Positions 1 through 11,774 of a stretch of 64,000 nt of DNA are shown piece by piece. The translations under genes were made by a program, and so were the position numbers. This DNA is from Primula veris (Eukaryota > Streptophyta > Magnoliopsida > Ericales > Primulaceae), in NCBI GenBank assembly GCA_963682055.1, contig OY821742.1, positions 25,508,060-25,572,059 of the forward strand, read 5' to 3'. The notes under the pieces are model-generated. The model saw only the letters and a program-made list of their open reading frames with translations, was not told the origin of the DNA and did not search any database. Numbering within the stretch: the stretch's first letter is position 1; each line of letters starts with the position of its first letter.

Positions 1-1896
1 GTCCACCACGTGTGAAGGGTCGTGATGATACTTTTTCAACATCGACACATGGAACACCGGGTGAACCCCCGCCAACTTTGGTGGTAAGTCCAACCGGTAA
101 GCAACTTCTCCAACTCGGTCCACGATCTCAAATGGTCCGATAAATCTCGGGCTCAACTTTCCTTTTGAGCCAAACCTCATAACCCCCTTCCTGGGCGAAA
201 CCCGCAAAAATACTTGATCCCTCTTTTTGAACTCCAAAGGTCTCCTCCTCTTATCCGCATAACTCTTTTGTCTACTTCGGGCCGTCTCAAGCCTTTGTCG
301 AATTAACTTAATCCTTTCTGTCGTTTCTAGAACCAATTGCGGTCCTAACATTTCCGCTTCCCCCACCTCGGTCCAACACACCGGAGACCTACACGGCCGC
401 CCGTATAAAGCCTCAAAAGGTGCCATGCCAATACTAGCTTGGAAACTATTATTATACGCAAACTCAACCAAGGGTAGATGGCTCTCCCAGCCTCCCTTGA
501 AGTCATTCACACATGCGCGCAACATATCCTCTAACACTTGGATAGTCCGTTCCGATTGTCCATCCGTTTGAGGATGAAACGCCGTACTCATTGTCAATTT
601 GGTCCCTAAGGCATTTTGCAATGCGCCCCAGAACCTCGACACAAACCTCGCGTCTCGATCCGATACTATCGAAATCGGCACCACATGAAGTCTAACAATT
701 TCCTTAATATACTTCCGTCCCAAAATTTCCACCGAATTTGTCATCTTAATCGCAATGAAGTGTGCGGATTTGGTCAAACGGTCGACCACAACCCACACAG
801 CGTCATTCCCACTTACCGATCTAGGTAAGTTGGTCACAAAATCCATTGCTATTCTTTCCCACTTCCATTCCGCTACCGGTAAGGGTTGGAGCATACCCGC
901 CGGCCTTTGGTGTTCCGCCTTCACTTGTTGGCAAGTTAGGCACTTGCTAACATATGAAGCTACATCTCGTTTCATTCCGGGCCACCAAAATTGTCTCTTC
1001 ACATCGTGATACATTTTCGTCCCGCCGGGATGAACGGCTAATCGGGAGTGGTGAAACTCCTTTAATACCTCATTCCTCATATTTTCCGTCACGTAAGTCC
1101 TTTCCTTAAATCGTAGTCCTCCATCGGTTCCTTTCGTCCAACCATCTAATCCTTCGCTAGAACTCATCTGTTTCTCATAGCTCTCCACTTTCTCGTCCCC
1201 ATCTTGTGCTTCCAGAACCCTACTCACAAGTTCCGGTTGTACCACTATTGTGTACAAGGTCCCCACATCAACATGTCCCAACTCCAAGTCAAACTCGTTC
1301 ACTTTTCCCATCATCCTCCATTCCTCGATCGCCACATGCGCTAAGGTCGCATGAGACTTTCGACTCAAAGCATCCGCCACTACATTGGCCTTTCCCGGAT
1401 GATAGTGCAAGTCATAGTCGTACTGTTCCAAATATTCCATCCATCGTCGTTGTCGCATATTTAGATCACGTTGGGTAAAAATATGCCCTAAGCTCTTGTG
1501 ATCCGAGAACACTTTGAACTTTTCCCCGAACAGATAATGTCTCCATATTTTCAACGCATGAACTATTGCCGCTAGCTCTAGGTCATGAGTCGGATAGTTC
1601 TTTTCATGAATCCTTAGTTGTTGCGAAGCATAAGCGATAACCTTTCCGTCTTGCATCAAGACGCAACCCAAGCCTTCTTTCGAAGCATCGCAATACACTT
1701 GATAACCCTTTCCTTGCTCGGGAATAACTAGTACGGGAGAACTAGTCAACCGCTTTTTGAGCTCTAGGAAAGCTTTTTCGCAAGCCTCACTCCACACGAA
1801 CGTCACCCCTTTCTTGATAAGGTGAGTCATTGGAGTTGCTAACTTCGAAAAATCCATGACGAACCGTCGATAGTATCCCGCTAAACCCAAGAAACT
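1..1896 (-). pseudogene. G1 RNase H and integrase part of pol
   Basis: Reading leftward from the TGA at 1897-1899, the same frame appears open to the window edge. The end of the RT ([11 protein letters not shown]) is followed by RNase H with the FSDHKSLG and ADALSRK motifs. The integrase zinc-binding region comes next ([11 protein letters not shown], then CLTCQQVK), followed by a DDE core with the Asp of MDFVTNLP, the Asp of SDRDARF and the Glu of GQSERT. A GPF module ([18 protein letters not shown]) and [12 protein letters not shown] lie close to base 1. The chromodomain expected next is outside the window. The protein would make and insert the DNA copy in the nucleus. I call it a pseudogene because it is separated from its start by two stop codons; readthrough or a sequencing error cannot be excluded. 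Confidence 0.85.
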
Positions 1897-3459
1897 TCAA
1901 ATCTCGAACACATTCTTCGGTTGTGCCCATTTCGAAACCGCTTCAACTTTCGTCGCGTCCACCTTGACCCCTTTTTCCGAGATCACATGTCCAAGAAATT
2001 TCACCTCATTTAGCCAAAACTCACATTTGCTAAATTTTCCGTAAAGTTGATGCTCTCTCAACGTGAGCAACGCTAAACGGAGATGCTCCTCGTGTTCCTC
2101 TCTTGAACTCGAGTAAATCAAGATATCGTCGACGAAGACCACCACAAACTTGTCGAGATACTCCTTAAAGATTCGGTTCATTAACTCCATAAATGCTGCC
2201 GGCGCATTAGTTAACCCGAACGGCATGACCACAAACTCATAGTGACCATACCGGGTCCTAAAGGCCGTTTTTGAAATGTCTTCATCCTTCACCCTCAATT
2301 GGTGATAGCCTGATCGCAAGTCGATTTTTGAAAAGAACGTCGCTCCTTTCAGTTGGTCAAACAAATCGTCAATTCGAGGTAGTGGGTACTTATTCTTAAT
2401 AGTCACCCTATTTAGCTTTCGATAGTCGATGCACATCCTCATCGATCCATCTTTCTTTTGCACGAATAAGGCCGGTGCCGCCCACGGTGACGTACTCTGC
2501 CTAATAAACCCCTTCCCTAGCAGTTCTTCTAACTGCATACTTAACTCTTTCAACTCTGCTGGTGCCAAACGGTACGGGGAAATGGCTATGGGTGCCGTTC
2601 CCGGTACCAAGTCGATAGAAAAATCTAAACCTCTTTTCGGTGGTAACCCCGGTAGATCCTTCGGAAACACATCTCTAAAGTCGTTCACTACGCTTGGCCA
2701 CGTTTCCACTTCCTCGTCGTTATCTACTATCGAGAGACTAGCCAAAAGACAAGACAGGTTGCCCTCAACCCGCTTGGAATAATATGGAGTAGAAAAAAGG
2801 GTAGCATCCCTTTCCCCACGAAAGAACACCTCATCTCCGGATGAAGTTGTAAGGAAAACCTTTCGTCGAACACAGTCGATGAAAGAATTGAAATGAACCA
2901 ACCAGTCCATTCCAAGTATCACGTCGAATCCCGGCATCTCTATAACTACTAAGTCAAATATAAATACGTGGTCCGCGACCACCATCTCACAAGACCGACA
3001 CACTCGGTCCAACACAACTCGACCCCCAACAGGAGTCTCTACAACTATCGGGTTCTCAAGAACCCCAATTTCTAATGACAAAGACTCAACTAGACTTTTA
3101 GATATAAAAGAACGCGAAGCTCCCGTATCGAAAAGAACATGTGCCCAAGATGAGCACACAAGAACCATACCTTGTACATTTGCCGGATCTCCTTGGTTTG
3201 GCAACTGTGGCAAGGCAAATAGACGAGTTTGAATTGGTGGGTTTCCTTGCGGTCCTCGATTTCCCCCATGATTCCCTCGGTTTCCCGGGCCCTGATAGCC
3301 TCCTCGGTAGTTCCCACGGTTTCCCCCTCCTTGGTGGTTACCTCGAAACCCTCCCCCTTGGTTCCCAGGTAATTGGTGTGGTGGTACGAATCCTGGTCCT
3401 CTTGATGGTGGTGGTGGCAACCTAGGTTGGTTAAAGGGTCGGTTGGTGTCGATTCTTCC
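1897..3459 (-). pseudogene. G1 protease and reverse transcriptase part of pol
   Basis: The aspartic protease has an intact FDTGAS active site near 3129 and the following ILGMDWL motif near 2920. The RT shows [37 protein letters not shown], the catalytic FVDD box near 2130 and KCEFW further on. All expected catalytic residues are present. The frame ends at a TGA at 1897-1899, where the related copy G2 keeps an Arg codon (FEIRNFLG), so this is probably a nonsense mutation rather than a real end. The reading continues in the same frame on both sides, from gag and into RNase H. The product would copy the element RNA into DNA in cytoplasmic particles. Confidence 0.88.
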
Positions 3460-4608
3460 TTGTCCCCCGGGACAAACCCTTGCCGTATGTCCAAATCGGT
3501 TGCAAGTCCTACATTGGACCCTAGGGCACTCGAATTCTCGATGGCTCGCGTCTCCACAGTGGAAACACGCTCCCCTTATCACGACGTTTGTTGGTGGTGG
3601 ATTAAAACTCCTCTCTCCTCTTCCCGGTTGTTGAAATCGCGAACTATTCGCCATATCCCAACTCCGCTTCTTCTCTTCCCTCGGAGCATTTCCGGTTTTC
3701 GACTTCTCCGAGATTCGCTTGTTATGGAGTAGAGCTCCTTCCACAGCTTGGGTTGATTTTACCAATTCACTATAGTTGACATGTCGAGCCGATGCCAATT
3801 GTAGCGAGATGGTCGGATTCAACCTCTTCATGAATCTCCTACATCTTTCTGCACCCCCTATAACCGATTCTGGGGCATACCTAGAGAGTGAGGTAAACTT
3901 CAGTTGGTATGCTTGAACGGTCATACCCCCTTGATACAGCTCCTCGAAACGTCTTCTCATTTCGTCCTTATAAGAATCTGGAAGAAACTGTCGATTAAAC
4001 AATTCGATTAACTCATTTCATTCGAAGTTGCTTATGTCGTATGTATCCACAATTCCCAACCACCACTTCCGTGCTTCACCCTTTAGGTGAAACTGAGCCA
4101 TATTCATCATTTGCTCCCCTTTTACTATTCCTGCAGCCGATAAATATTTCTCCATTTCATCCACCCATCCCTCAGCTATGGATGGTTCACCTAACCCATC
4201 GAAAGTCAGAGCCCCCAATCGGGTGAAGTTAAGCAATCCATTGTTGCTTGAACTCCCAGCTTGTGCATTCTGCACCATCATTTGCACCACCTTCTGAAGG
4301 TCGGTCATTACTTGATTAGCATTTACCGTTTCCGGTTCAGGTGCAGAAGTCTCTTCTTCTTCCACATTCACTTCCTCATATATATTCTCAACCTCTAATT
4401 CCTCCTCGGGTTGCTCAGGTGGTGGGGCACTCGCGTTACCTCTTCCCCCACGACCTCGAGTAGTCCTTCTTCCTCTAGTTGCTCCACGCCCCCTTGGAGC
4501 TCTTCCTCCTCCACCATTTGTCCTACCTCGGGTAGCCGCACCGCTTGATGGTGATGCGCCCCCGCGTGTAGCTGGTCTCCTTCCACTAGTCCTTGTGGTA
4601 ATAGCCAT
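3460..4608 (-). pseudogene. G1 gag capsid/nucleocapsid
   Basis: The start chosen is the ATG at 4608 (MAITTRTSG), which is shared with G2; an upstream in-frame ATG at 4620 is less likely. The N-terminus is a basic Arg-Gly-rich stretch followed by an acidic Glu-rich stretch. A capsid domain follows (FDGLGEPSIAEGWVDEME, GEARKWWLGI). An in-frame TGA at 4018-4020 replaces the Trp of NFEWNE seen in G2. Two CCHC zinc knuckles lie near 3567-3472 ([14 protein letters not shown] and [14 protein letters not shown]), and a Gly-Asn-Arg-rich linker leads into protease. Gag packages the element RNA into particles. Only the one stop breaks it. Confidence 0.88.
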
Positions 4609-4938
4609 TACTACATACATTTAAAACCGACACTTTAGTTGTCTTACTCAACACTACTACTCATACATGTATATTCATACATGATAAAAGCTCGGTTTGC
4701 AAATCAATCACTTTATCAAGCTTTCTAAGGTTCAAAAACTGATTTTTACGAATTCTCAATTTCGACGATATAACGCTTCGACTTTTCCAAAAATAGAAAA
4801 TGAAAATTCCGACCCGCCAGAAAGATAGAGTACTGAAAAACGAAGCCAACGCTTCAAGCGGAATCAGAATCGGAGTTAAAACGAATAAGTTATGAGCGTT
4901 TGAAGTATAATGAGAAAAATAGCATAATTGCCAGAACA

Positions 4939-5180
4939 CGACCGACCGTTTTGGACAAAACGACCGATCGTTTTGGATCAAGATTCTTCCAGTGAGATCA
5001 CCAAAAATTCGACCGATCGTTTTGGGAAAACGACCGATCGTTTTTGGTAAAAATTCTTCCAGTGAGGTCAGAAAATTTTCGACCGATCGTTTTGGGCAAA
5101 CGACCGATCGTTTTTGGTCAAAAACTGACCAGTAGGGTCTGAAGAAATTCGACCGATTGCCTTTACAGTCGACCGATCAT
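4939..5180 (-). repeat. G1 leader minisatellite with CGACCGATCG motif
   Basis: The untranslated leader between primer site and gag holds eight copies of a CGACCGATCGTTTTGG-like motif, arranged as four pairs that start near 4939, 5010, 5080 and 5150. The period is therefore 70-71 bp. Each motif contains the palindrome CGATCG. The last pair is degenerate. A more decayed version occurs at the same place in G2 (24914-25156). The rest of the leader (4609-4938 and 5181-5821) shows no reading frame that I trust. Confidence 0.85.
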
Positions 5181-5821
5181 TTAACTGCAGAAAATAAAGA
5201 TTCAAAAACGCAAAATTTCTCAACACTCGTAAAATCCTACATGGCATATATTACACAAATAAGCCATTTAAGTCCACAAACTTATTACTATCAACATCCA
5301 TACCTATAAAATGTACTTTAACAAACAAGTTAATAATATGAAAACGCGCTATGTAAAAATCATCAACTTCACAATTCTCGCACTCTAATAGTTTGCTACT
5401 ACCAGACATGCAAACTTATACCTCATACACATCATATAAATCTACACACGCATACAATCAACACAAAAATGTGAGGGATAACCCATCACGATACGTTATC
5501 CTAAAGCACCCGAGCGTCCTCGCATACTCTAGAATTCCACATCGCTAAGGTATTCCTTCACACATACAGACGAGAGGTTCACCCACTAGTTTGGCGAGCC
5601 GGGAACAACAAGCGTCCTCATTGTCCCCACCTTGCCTCACATGTGGACTTTCCTTCCATCAACTACTACTAAATTCTAGCTACATGGCTAAAGCTAAATG
5701 CAACCCCCCGTTTAAGAAAAAGTTTGACTTTTGGAAAAAGTTTTGTAAAAATGATACGATAGATCTTGGTCCAATGGTTACCCATCTTCCCGTTGTCCCA
5801 AAGTATACAAGAACCTAGTTA

Positions 5822-5833
5822 GCTCTGATACCA
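5822..5833 (-). other. G1 primer-binding site (initiator Met type)
   Basis: On the minus strand this reads TGGTATCAGAGC, the usual plant site complementary to the 3' end of initiator-Met tRNA. It lies three bases inside the LTR end at 5837. Confidence 0.92.
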
Positions 5834-6350
5834 ATTTGTCACGCCCCAAAATACATAGAACACGGATATCGAGGCATGACCTTTTTAAAACAAGAAAAGT
5901 GAAACATGTTGGTACAAAATTGAAATTTTAAAAGAAAACATTAGCGAGCTAAAGGAACAATTAAACAATAAACAAAAGTATTTGCCAAACGCGGCTATAA
6001 GGCGAGATAAAATAAACGAATGTAAATTACCCGTAGGCTACAACCTCAAAAATGTCTAAGTAAAATGAAAACAGCATAAAGAAGTCCCGAGCCCATGTGA
6101 TGCCTTGCAAAAACTCCTAACGAAATGCCACAACCTATAAAGTACCTGAAATACAAAATTGTAACGGTGAGTCCCACGCACATAACTAGACGGGACGGCA
6201 CCACAAATACCGTCTCTCCATCCCATAAATGCAAGAGCTCACAAATTCTACAACTACGATAATCGATGTATAAAAAGAAATATAATAACATTCTACTACG
6301 GGATAAAATTAAATAAATTAAAAAACATCAACACACATCAATAGCATACA

Positions 6351-6713
6351 TGGACCTCTCACGCCACCTACCCCGGTCCGTAAGGTAGGTCATTCCCTAT
6401 CCCTTCGGCCGTCATATGTCCCCGGAATTAGGGAGAGACATAGACCATTGCAACATAAAAGTAGATTTATAGTGCGCACTTGGACCTCTCACGCCACTCG
6501 CCCCAGTCCGTAAGACGAGTCATTCCCTATCACTTCGGCCGTCATATGTCCCCGGAATTAGGGAGAGACATAGACCATTGCAACATAAAAGTAAATAGTG
6601 CACACTGGGACCTCTCACGCCACTCGCCCCGGTCCGTAAGACGAGTCATTCCCTATCCCCTCGGCCGTCTTCTGTCCCTGGAATTAGGGAGAGACAGAGA
6701 CCATTGCCACTAC
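6351..6713 (-). repeat. G1 LTR: three tandem ~127-bp units with variable-stem hairpins
   Basis: The units start near 6351, 6481 and 6607 and each begins TGGACCTCTCACGCCA or a near match. Each contains an inverted repeat around the same loop (GTCCGTAAG). Unit 1 has arms ACCTAC/GTAGGT (6366-6390). Units 2 and 3 have ACTCG/CGAGT (6496-6520 and 6622-6646). The equivalent arrays of the other three LTR copies also hold three units, with the same two stem types. If the TATA-like box at 7411 is used, these units are transcribed. Confidence 0.9.
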
Positions 6714-7410
6714 AGCTAACACACAAGGCCTCGGCCAATGATATGAATCTAACCAATTAACACAATATCATACGTATAAATATAAAGGCCTCGGCCAATA
6801 ATATTATACTAATCAAATAACACCACCACATACGTCACGTAAGGTAATACAACATAACACATAACCATAGGTACTAAATTCGCAACTAGCCAAACAACTC
6901 CAATAACGTAAAATCCCATTCGGACATTTTAACAAACACCTTGTATGCATAAACTACAATTAACCATTAGTCACCATAAATTCATCCAATACCATCAACA
7001 ACTATATAATCCCATAAACAACTAATAAATCATGCAAACCCATCCATAATCTCGCTAATTCGAAATAAACATATCTAAGGCTTCAACCTCTACAATTTAA
7101 ATAATGGAACTAAAACTACAACAAATAATCCCAATTAACAATTTAAGAACACAATTAATATAAACGGCAAAAACCCCCAATTTATAATAAACACAAAACC
7201 AAAACCTAACATACACCCTCGTCTAGTCGCAATGGATAACTCCCGTTACCTTAGAGCGTAGAGGAGATGCTTCCGGTATGAACCCGCTAATGGTGGTTTC
7301 CTTCTTCTTCTTCTCTTTCTTTTCTTTTCTCTCTTTTCTCTCTTCTTACTCTTTCTCTCTCTTGCTTACTAGTTTACTGAATCTTATCTGTAGAAAGTGG
7401 CTGAAAAGAG

Positions 7411-7420
7411 TTTATAAAAG
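7411..7420 (-). promoter_or_regulatory. TATA-like box in G1 LTR
   Basis: The minus strand reads CTTTTATAAA about 270 bp into the LTR, a plausible place for the U3 TATA box. The G2 and G3 LTRs have a non-TATA sequence at this spot (for example TTTAGCAAAC on the plus strand), so only G1 seems to keep it. Start-site data would be needed to confirm. Confidence 0.4.
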
Positions 7421-7688
7421 CTGTTTTGATAAAGTTTGAGGTAACGAACTATTTGGTCCCCAAAGTTCTAATAGTTAACTCTTAATCCAAAAATATAGTT
7501 TTACTACTCAAAAATAACAAATCTTTAGAAACAAAACTATTGGGTCCTTCTTATTTATAAAATTAGTAACAGGTTTTAAAAATAAGGTTTTTCGGAAGAG
7601 TTTCGGTTTTTGGTAAAATTTTGAATAAAATTCTTTTGGATAAATTAAATCATAATAAAAACCATTTATAAAAATACGGGATGTTACA

Positions 7689-8107
7689 TTCCCTCTCTCT
7701 CTAAAGGTTATTAAGCCATCTCACTCGTAAGTTTGCTATTGAGTAATCTCTTAGAAATTATGATTTCTTAGTTTTTTGTTCACATATATCCATCAATGTT
7801 TTTATTTTTGAAAATGAAATAAGAGTAATGTAAAGTGAATGACTAAATCAACGCCCGATGGCACTACATGGTCAAAGGAAGAAAGCAGCCCATATCGAAA
7901 AGACGCTTTCTTCCATTGTTCTTGTTGTAGCCTTTGGGCATTGATAGGGCCATAGACTTTTATACTCTTGATTAATTTCTAAAAAAACACTGATGGTTCT
8001 ATGTGGAAAAAAAACTCAGAAACCATAATTTCTCAAATACTACTCAATAATAAAGTTACTAGTAAGTAGTAAGACACCTTGATTACCAATAGAAAGAGAG
8101 AGGGAGT
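7689..8107. mobile_element. Fold-back MITE, possibly Stowaway-like, interrupted by G1
   Basis: About 100 bp at 7690-7788 is an imperfect inverted copy of 7998-8105: both arms share the CCCTCTCTC end, an ATTGAGTA block, an AGAAATTATG block and a TTAGTTTTTT-like stretch. There is no reading frame. The right end reads GAGAGGGAGTA, which as a complement gives TACTCCCTCTC, similar to Stowaway ends with a TA target. The left tip is missing because G1 inserted there. Family assignment is tentative. Confidence 0.6.
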
Positions 8108-9619
8108 AAATGTATTAGAGAGATATTATGGGCATTGCATATTAGGACAAATAGTACTTTTTATTTAAATAATCAAGAAAACTATAAAAAGATTAATATT
8201 TTGTATGATGGTAGGATAAGAACGTTTCGCGGACTCTAACATATTAATAAAAAATTAACTTGTTACTATGTCCTTTATCAAAAATAGGTTGATTACAATG
8301 CATAATAAGAAGAAGGAAAAATAAGCACCTCCATGAAATAAATTATTTCTACTTATAAAAATCTAAACTGTATATCATATTGACAGTTTGTGGTCACATA
8401 CTGACTTCGAAATTCAAAATAATTGTAACACTTTAATAATAATAACAATTCATGGAGTAAATAATATTTGATTCAAATTGATTAATTGAAAAAAATTAAT
8501 GATTTATTCTTTTAAAAAACTTATTCATTAAACTATGCATCTCCACCTTATGGCCAGAGCTAGCTTTTTCAACACTCCTCCTTCTGGGTAGGGCAACTCA
8601 TAGATCTCATCTTACTTAATGGGCAAAGTTACCCAAAAACGTCTCCAATAACGAGACAATGAATCAATGATCCAAACAAGAGTTATTTTTTAAAATTTAG
8701 TTGTTTAGTGGTTTAGTTATTTAATTATTTGATTAATTATATAATTAATATTAGAACCAGAATTGAATCAATTTTTTACATATTTTTAGAAGAGTACCAA
8801 TCTGAAGAAAAACTTAATGCTAATGAAGAGGACCGTCGTGGTCCTTAAATGAAACCGATATTTATAATATATACTGCTTTGATTTGCAACTATCGGTATA
8901 ACTATAGCACATAGTTTTGGTATGTCTGTTTTGACTACAGGGTACAGTTAAGTTCTGACTATTTGTGCTAGTATACTCAGAATATATTGAACATGGCAAA
9001 GTGGTACTATTTTATGGTACTCGCCGGAATAAAATAATTATATTTAAGGAATTATTATGATTACTTATTCTTTTAATCACTACATTATTTTCGATACACA
9101 TATTTATAATGCATACTACTTTGATTTGCAATGGGTGAGATTTATCGTGATCAACAAACCCGTACGTTGGGCAGTAACATTATTTATATATTGTGTGTCT
9201 ATAATCGACGGAATTCAAATCCTTTAATAAGGATTGATGGTATCCACTCGAGAAGCATATATGTTTTGTTTGTGTCAAATCTTGCAAGTGGATTGTGAAT
9301 CCAACATAACAAATAAGTTAGGTGGTAAGATCGAGGAAATAATATGCCAAGTAAAATAACTATCAGTAATTTATTTACTCGGTGGATATCTATAATCTTA
9401 ACGTAAGGATATATTTAATAATGTGCTCTCAAATATTATTTTGAGAATAATTTAGTGTAAATCAATATAATTTATTGATAGAATATTCTAAGATTGGTAA
9501 AATATTAATTAGATAATATGATATTAATCTGGTTAATAATATTATATAATATTTATTAATTAAGTACTAATCTGAGTATGATTAGAGTTCTAGTTGAGGT
9601 AGAAGTCTATTCATTCTGC
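8108..9619. other. Intergenic AT-rich stretch without recognised feature
   Basis: There is no usable reading frame and no LTR ends. Two short segments resemble each other, near 8870-8895 and 9108-9133, both containing TTTGATTTGCAA. This may be an old element I cannot name. Confidence 0.5.
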
Positions 9620-9624
9620 ACTAT

Positions 9625-11149
9625 TGCCTCTTCTGAAAACACACCCAAGTTTAGGTGGTAGTTGAGTACTATCTTCTCGGGATAACCCAATTATTTCGTC
9701 CACAAGTAATTTACTTAAGTTACTTCAAAACGAAAGTGCTGCGAAAGAAAATAAAATATTAACGGGGTAAAGTGTAACAATCTCACAATTATGAACCTTT
9801 TAATAATTTTTTTGTAACTTAGAAGGCATTTTTATAATATTCGAAGCTTAAATTTAGAGAACGAAACACATATTTTTATTAATGATTAATAGTTTTTTAT
9901 TTTTAGTTTTAAAGATAAAGGTTTTCGGAAAAGTATTAACCACCACTTCTATTAAAATATTTATATTAATGATGATTTTTTTTTAAAAGCTTCACATTTG
10001 TAAAAATAGTCTAATCTTTACAAACGGGTGATAATAACTAGGAGAACATGAGCTATGGTTATTATATAATAATGTTAAACATCCATGAAAATTAGAGAGT
10101 CTTTTTACTAAGTACTAAATGTGACAAAAGTAATTTTGTCGATAATTAGTCAAAACTTGATAAACTCATAATAACAACAAATTTTTCTTAATAATACATA
10201 ACCATTATTATTGATAGAATTTCTTCCAATCAATATGTAAATAACACATAATCATCATTAATACAAACGTTTTAACAAAAAGCGGGGCATTACCCCCTAA
10301 ACATTTTATTAATATCAAGCTAACATAATAATAAGGAACAATACATAATAATAAATTTTAAACATATTAATTAAAGAGGGATAGAATGGTGATACAAAAT
10401 ATTACAAATCCCAGATGGAGGAACCGTGTAGTAATGCATATCATGAAACTATTTCATTTCTCAACTACTGATTTTTTTTCTTCTCTCTGTTTTTTTATTT
10501 TCTTCTTGTTCTCCTGGTTTTTTCGTTTGCTCTAACATCTATTTATAGCGTAGTGCGCATGACGAATCCGCTGCTTTTTCAATAAAACTATAGATCAATA
10601 GTTAGTAGCTGCGTTTTTTTTCTCTTCTTCTTCTGCATGTGATAACGTAACAGAGAATACTTTTAAACATCCTGACAATTTTTTTGACATTTGAAGCTCT
10701 AACATTTATGACTTTGGAGAGCTTGACATTTATGACTTTGAAGAGCTATTTTTTTATTTTTTTTTCATTTTTTTTTTCATTCGTAGTATGAATCTTTGTA
10801 GCTCAAATAACGTCCTTAAGATGATAGAATTTGCAAAAACTTTGTGATTAAAATTTGTAGGAAATTCTTCAAGCTTTCCAAAAATATAAAGATCGTAATT
10901 TTCCAACTTCCGTAGCTTCTTTAATCACAGAAATACTAAACTTAATTTTTTTTCCGAATTTATAACACCTTGTTCAATATTGTGTCATAGCGCCGGCCTC
11001 TTTATTTCTGCAATTATAATACAAAAACAAGTAAAATGGTACAAAACAATAATTTACAAAATAGTACTTAACTTGCACATATTATTATAGATTTGTTCTT
11101 AAAACATTACACAATAGTAGTAAAATACTAAAATATTTACAACTAATCA
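9625..11149 (-). repeat. ATH 3' LTR (1525 bp)
   Basis: It matches 29919-31419 almost throughout, including an AGTTTAGGTGGTAGTTGAG block near one end and ACAATAGTAGTAAAATACTA near the other. On the minus strand it starts TGATTAGTTGT and ends TG-CA style near 9625 (AGAGGCA). The target duplication is at 9620-9624. Confidence 0.93.
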
Positions 11150-11345
11150 CACCCCCCAACTAGTTCAATACTCGTCCCGAGGTTTGCAAGATTAAATTTA
11201 ATTTAACTACTCCTAACTCACTTTCATAGGAATCACAGTTGCATTTAGCGTATGAAACAAGCCGTTAAACCTCTAAAGCGTAAGAGAACGAGTTTTGTCT
11301 CGTGAGGGTTTACTAAAAGTACACCCACAAACATCATAAACTAAT
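11150..11345 (-). other. ATH polypurine tract and 3' block shared with GAGX
   Basis: Next to the LTR the minus strand reads TTGGGGGGTG, the polypurine tract that primes plus-strand DNA. The following ~190 bp aligns with the same place in GAGX (32842-33115). Shared words, on the plus strand, include CAAGCCGTTAAACC, a GCATTTARCGTATG block, a TGTCTC(A/G)TGAGG block and CCACAAAC. Conservation outside coding DNA between two different elements suggests a functional 3' signal. Confidence 0.75.
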
Positions 11346-11774
11346 TCCTTTGATTTCGAAAAATTATGCCATACTTAGTTTATTAAATTAGTTATCAAAG
11401 CTTCTCTAATGCAAATGTTTAGAATAAAAACACTAATTATGTAGAAAAACTTGAAAACATTTTATGACTCATTTAACTCCATTCAAATTTCGAATAATCA
11501 TATATTCTAGTCGATAAATAATTAACAACCATATAAACGTCAGTTTTTTTAAAAATATAAAATAGACATTGCACAACCAGCATCGACCTTGATTAATTCT
11601 TGGGATAATAATAACAACAATAATGTAAATTAGCGACTTGATATTTTTTTCTTTTTTATTTTCAACTTCGCCAATCCTCCAACAAGTTATTCTTAATTTT
11701 TATTTTTATTTTTATTATTTTTATTTTATTTTCGCTCTTCGACTACATGTGTTTGCATTTTATTAAGCATTTAT

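Larger units (their letters stand above)
1..7688 (-). mobile_element. G1: partial Tekay/Del-like Ty3/gypsy chromovirus
   Basis: This is a minus-strand LTR retrotransposon cut by the left window edge. Reading leftward it has a 5' LTR (7688-5837), a Met-type primer-binding site, a leader with a 70-bp minisatellite, and one gag-pro-RT-RNase H-integrase frame from 4608 to the edge. The order protease, RT, RNase H, integrase is that of Ty3/gypsy. The copy G2 in this window encodes a chromodomain-like tail just past the point where G1 leaves the window, which supports a chromovirus. The 3' LTR and one target duplication lie outside. The 5-bp flank at 7689-7693 (TTCCC) would be the other duplication. 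G1 is the better-preserved Tekay copy here, with only two in-frame stops seen. Confidence 0.93.
5837..7688 (-). repeat. G1 5' LTR (1852 bp)
   Basis: On the minus strand this begins TGTAACATCCCG and ends GGGGCGTGACA, so it has the TG...CA ends of an LTR. It matches the two LTRs of G2 and the solo LTR G3 along its whole length. Internally it has a triple tandem repeat (6351-6713), a CT-rich stretch near 7290-7370 and a TATA-like box near 7411. Its partner LTR lies left of the window. Confidence 0.93.

Noticed and set aside
2429..3732. Plus-strand ORFs opposite the G1 pol and gag
   Set aside because: They are antisense shadows of the gypsy polyprotein, with Ser/Pro/His-rich composition and no domain.
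6351..6713. Possible CRISPR array from regular repeats
   Set aside because: The units are full tandem repeats without unique spacers, and lie in a plant LTR.
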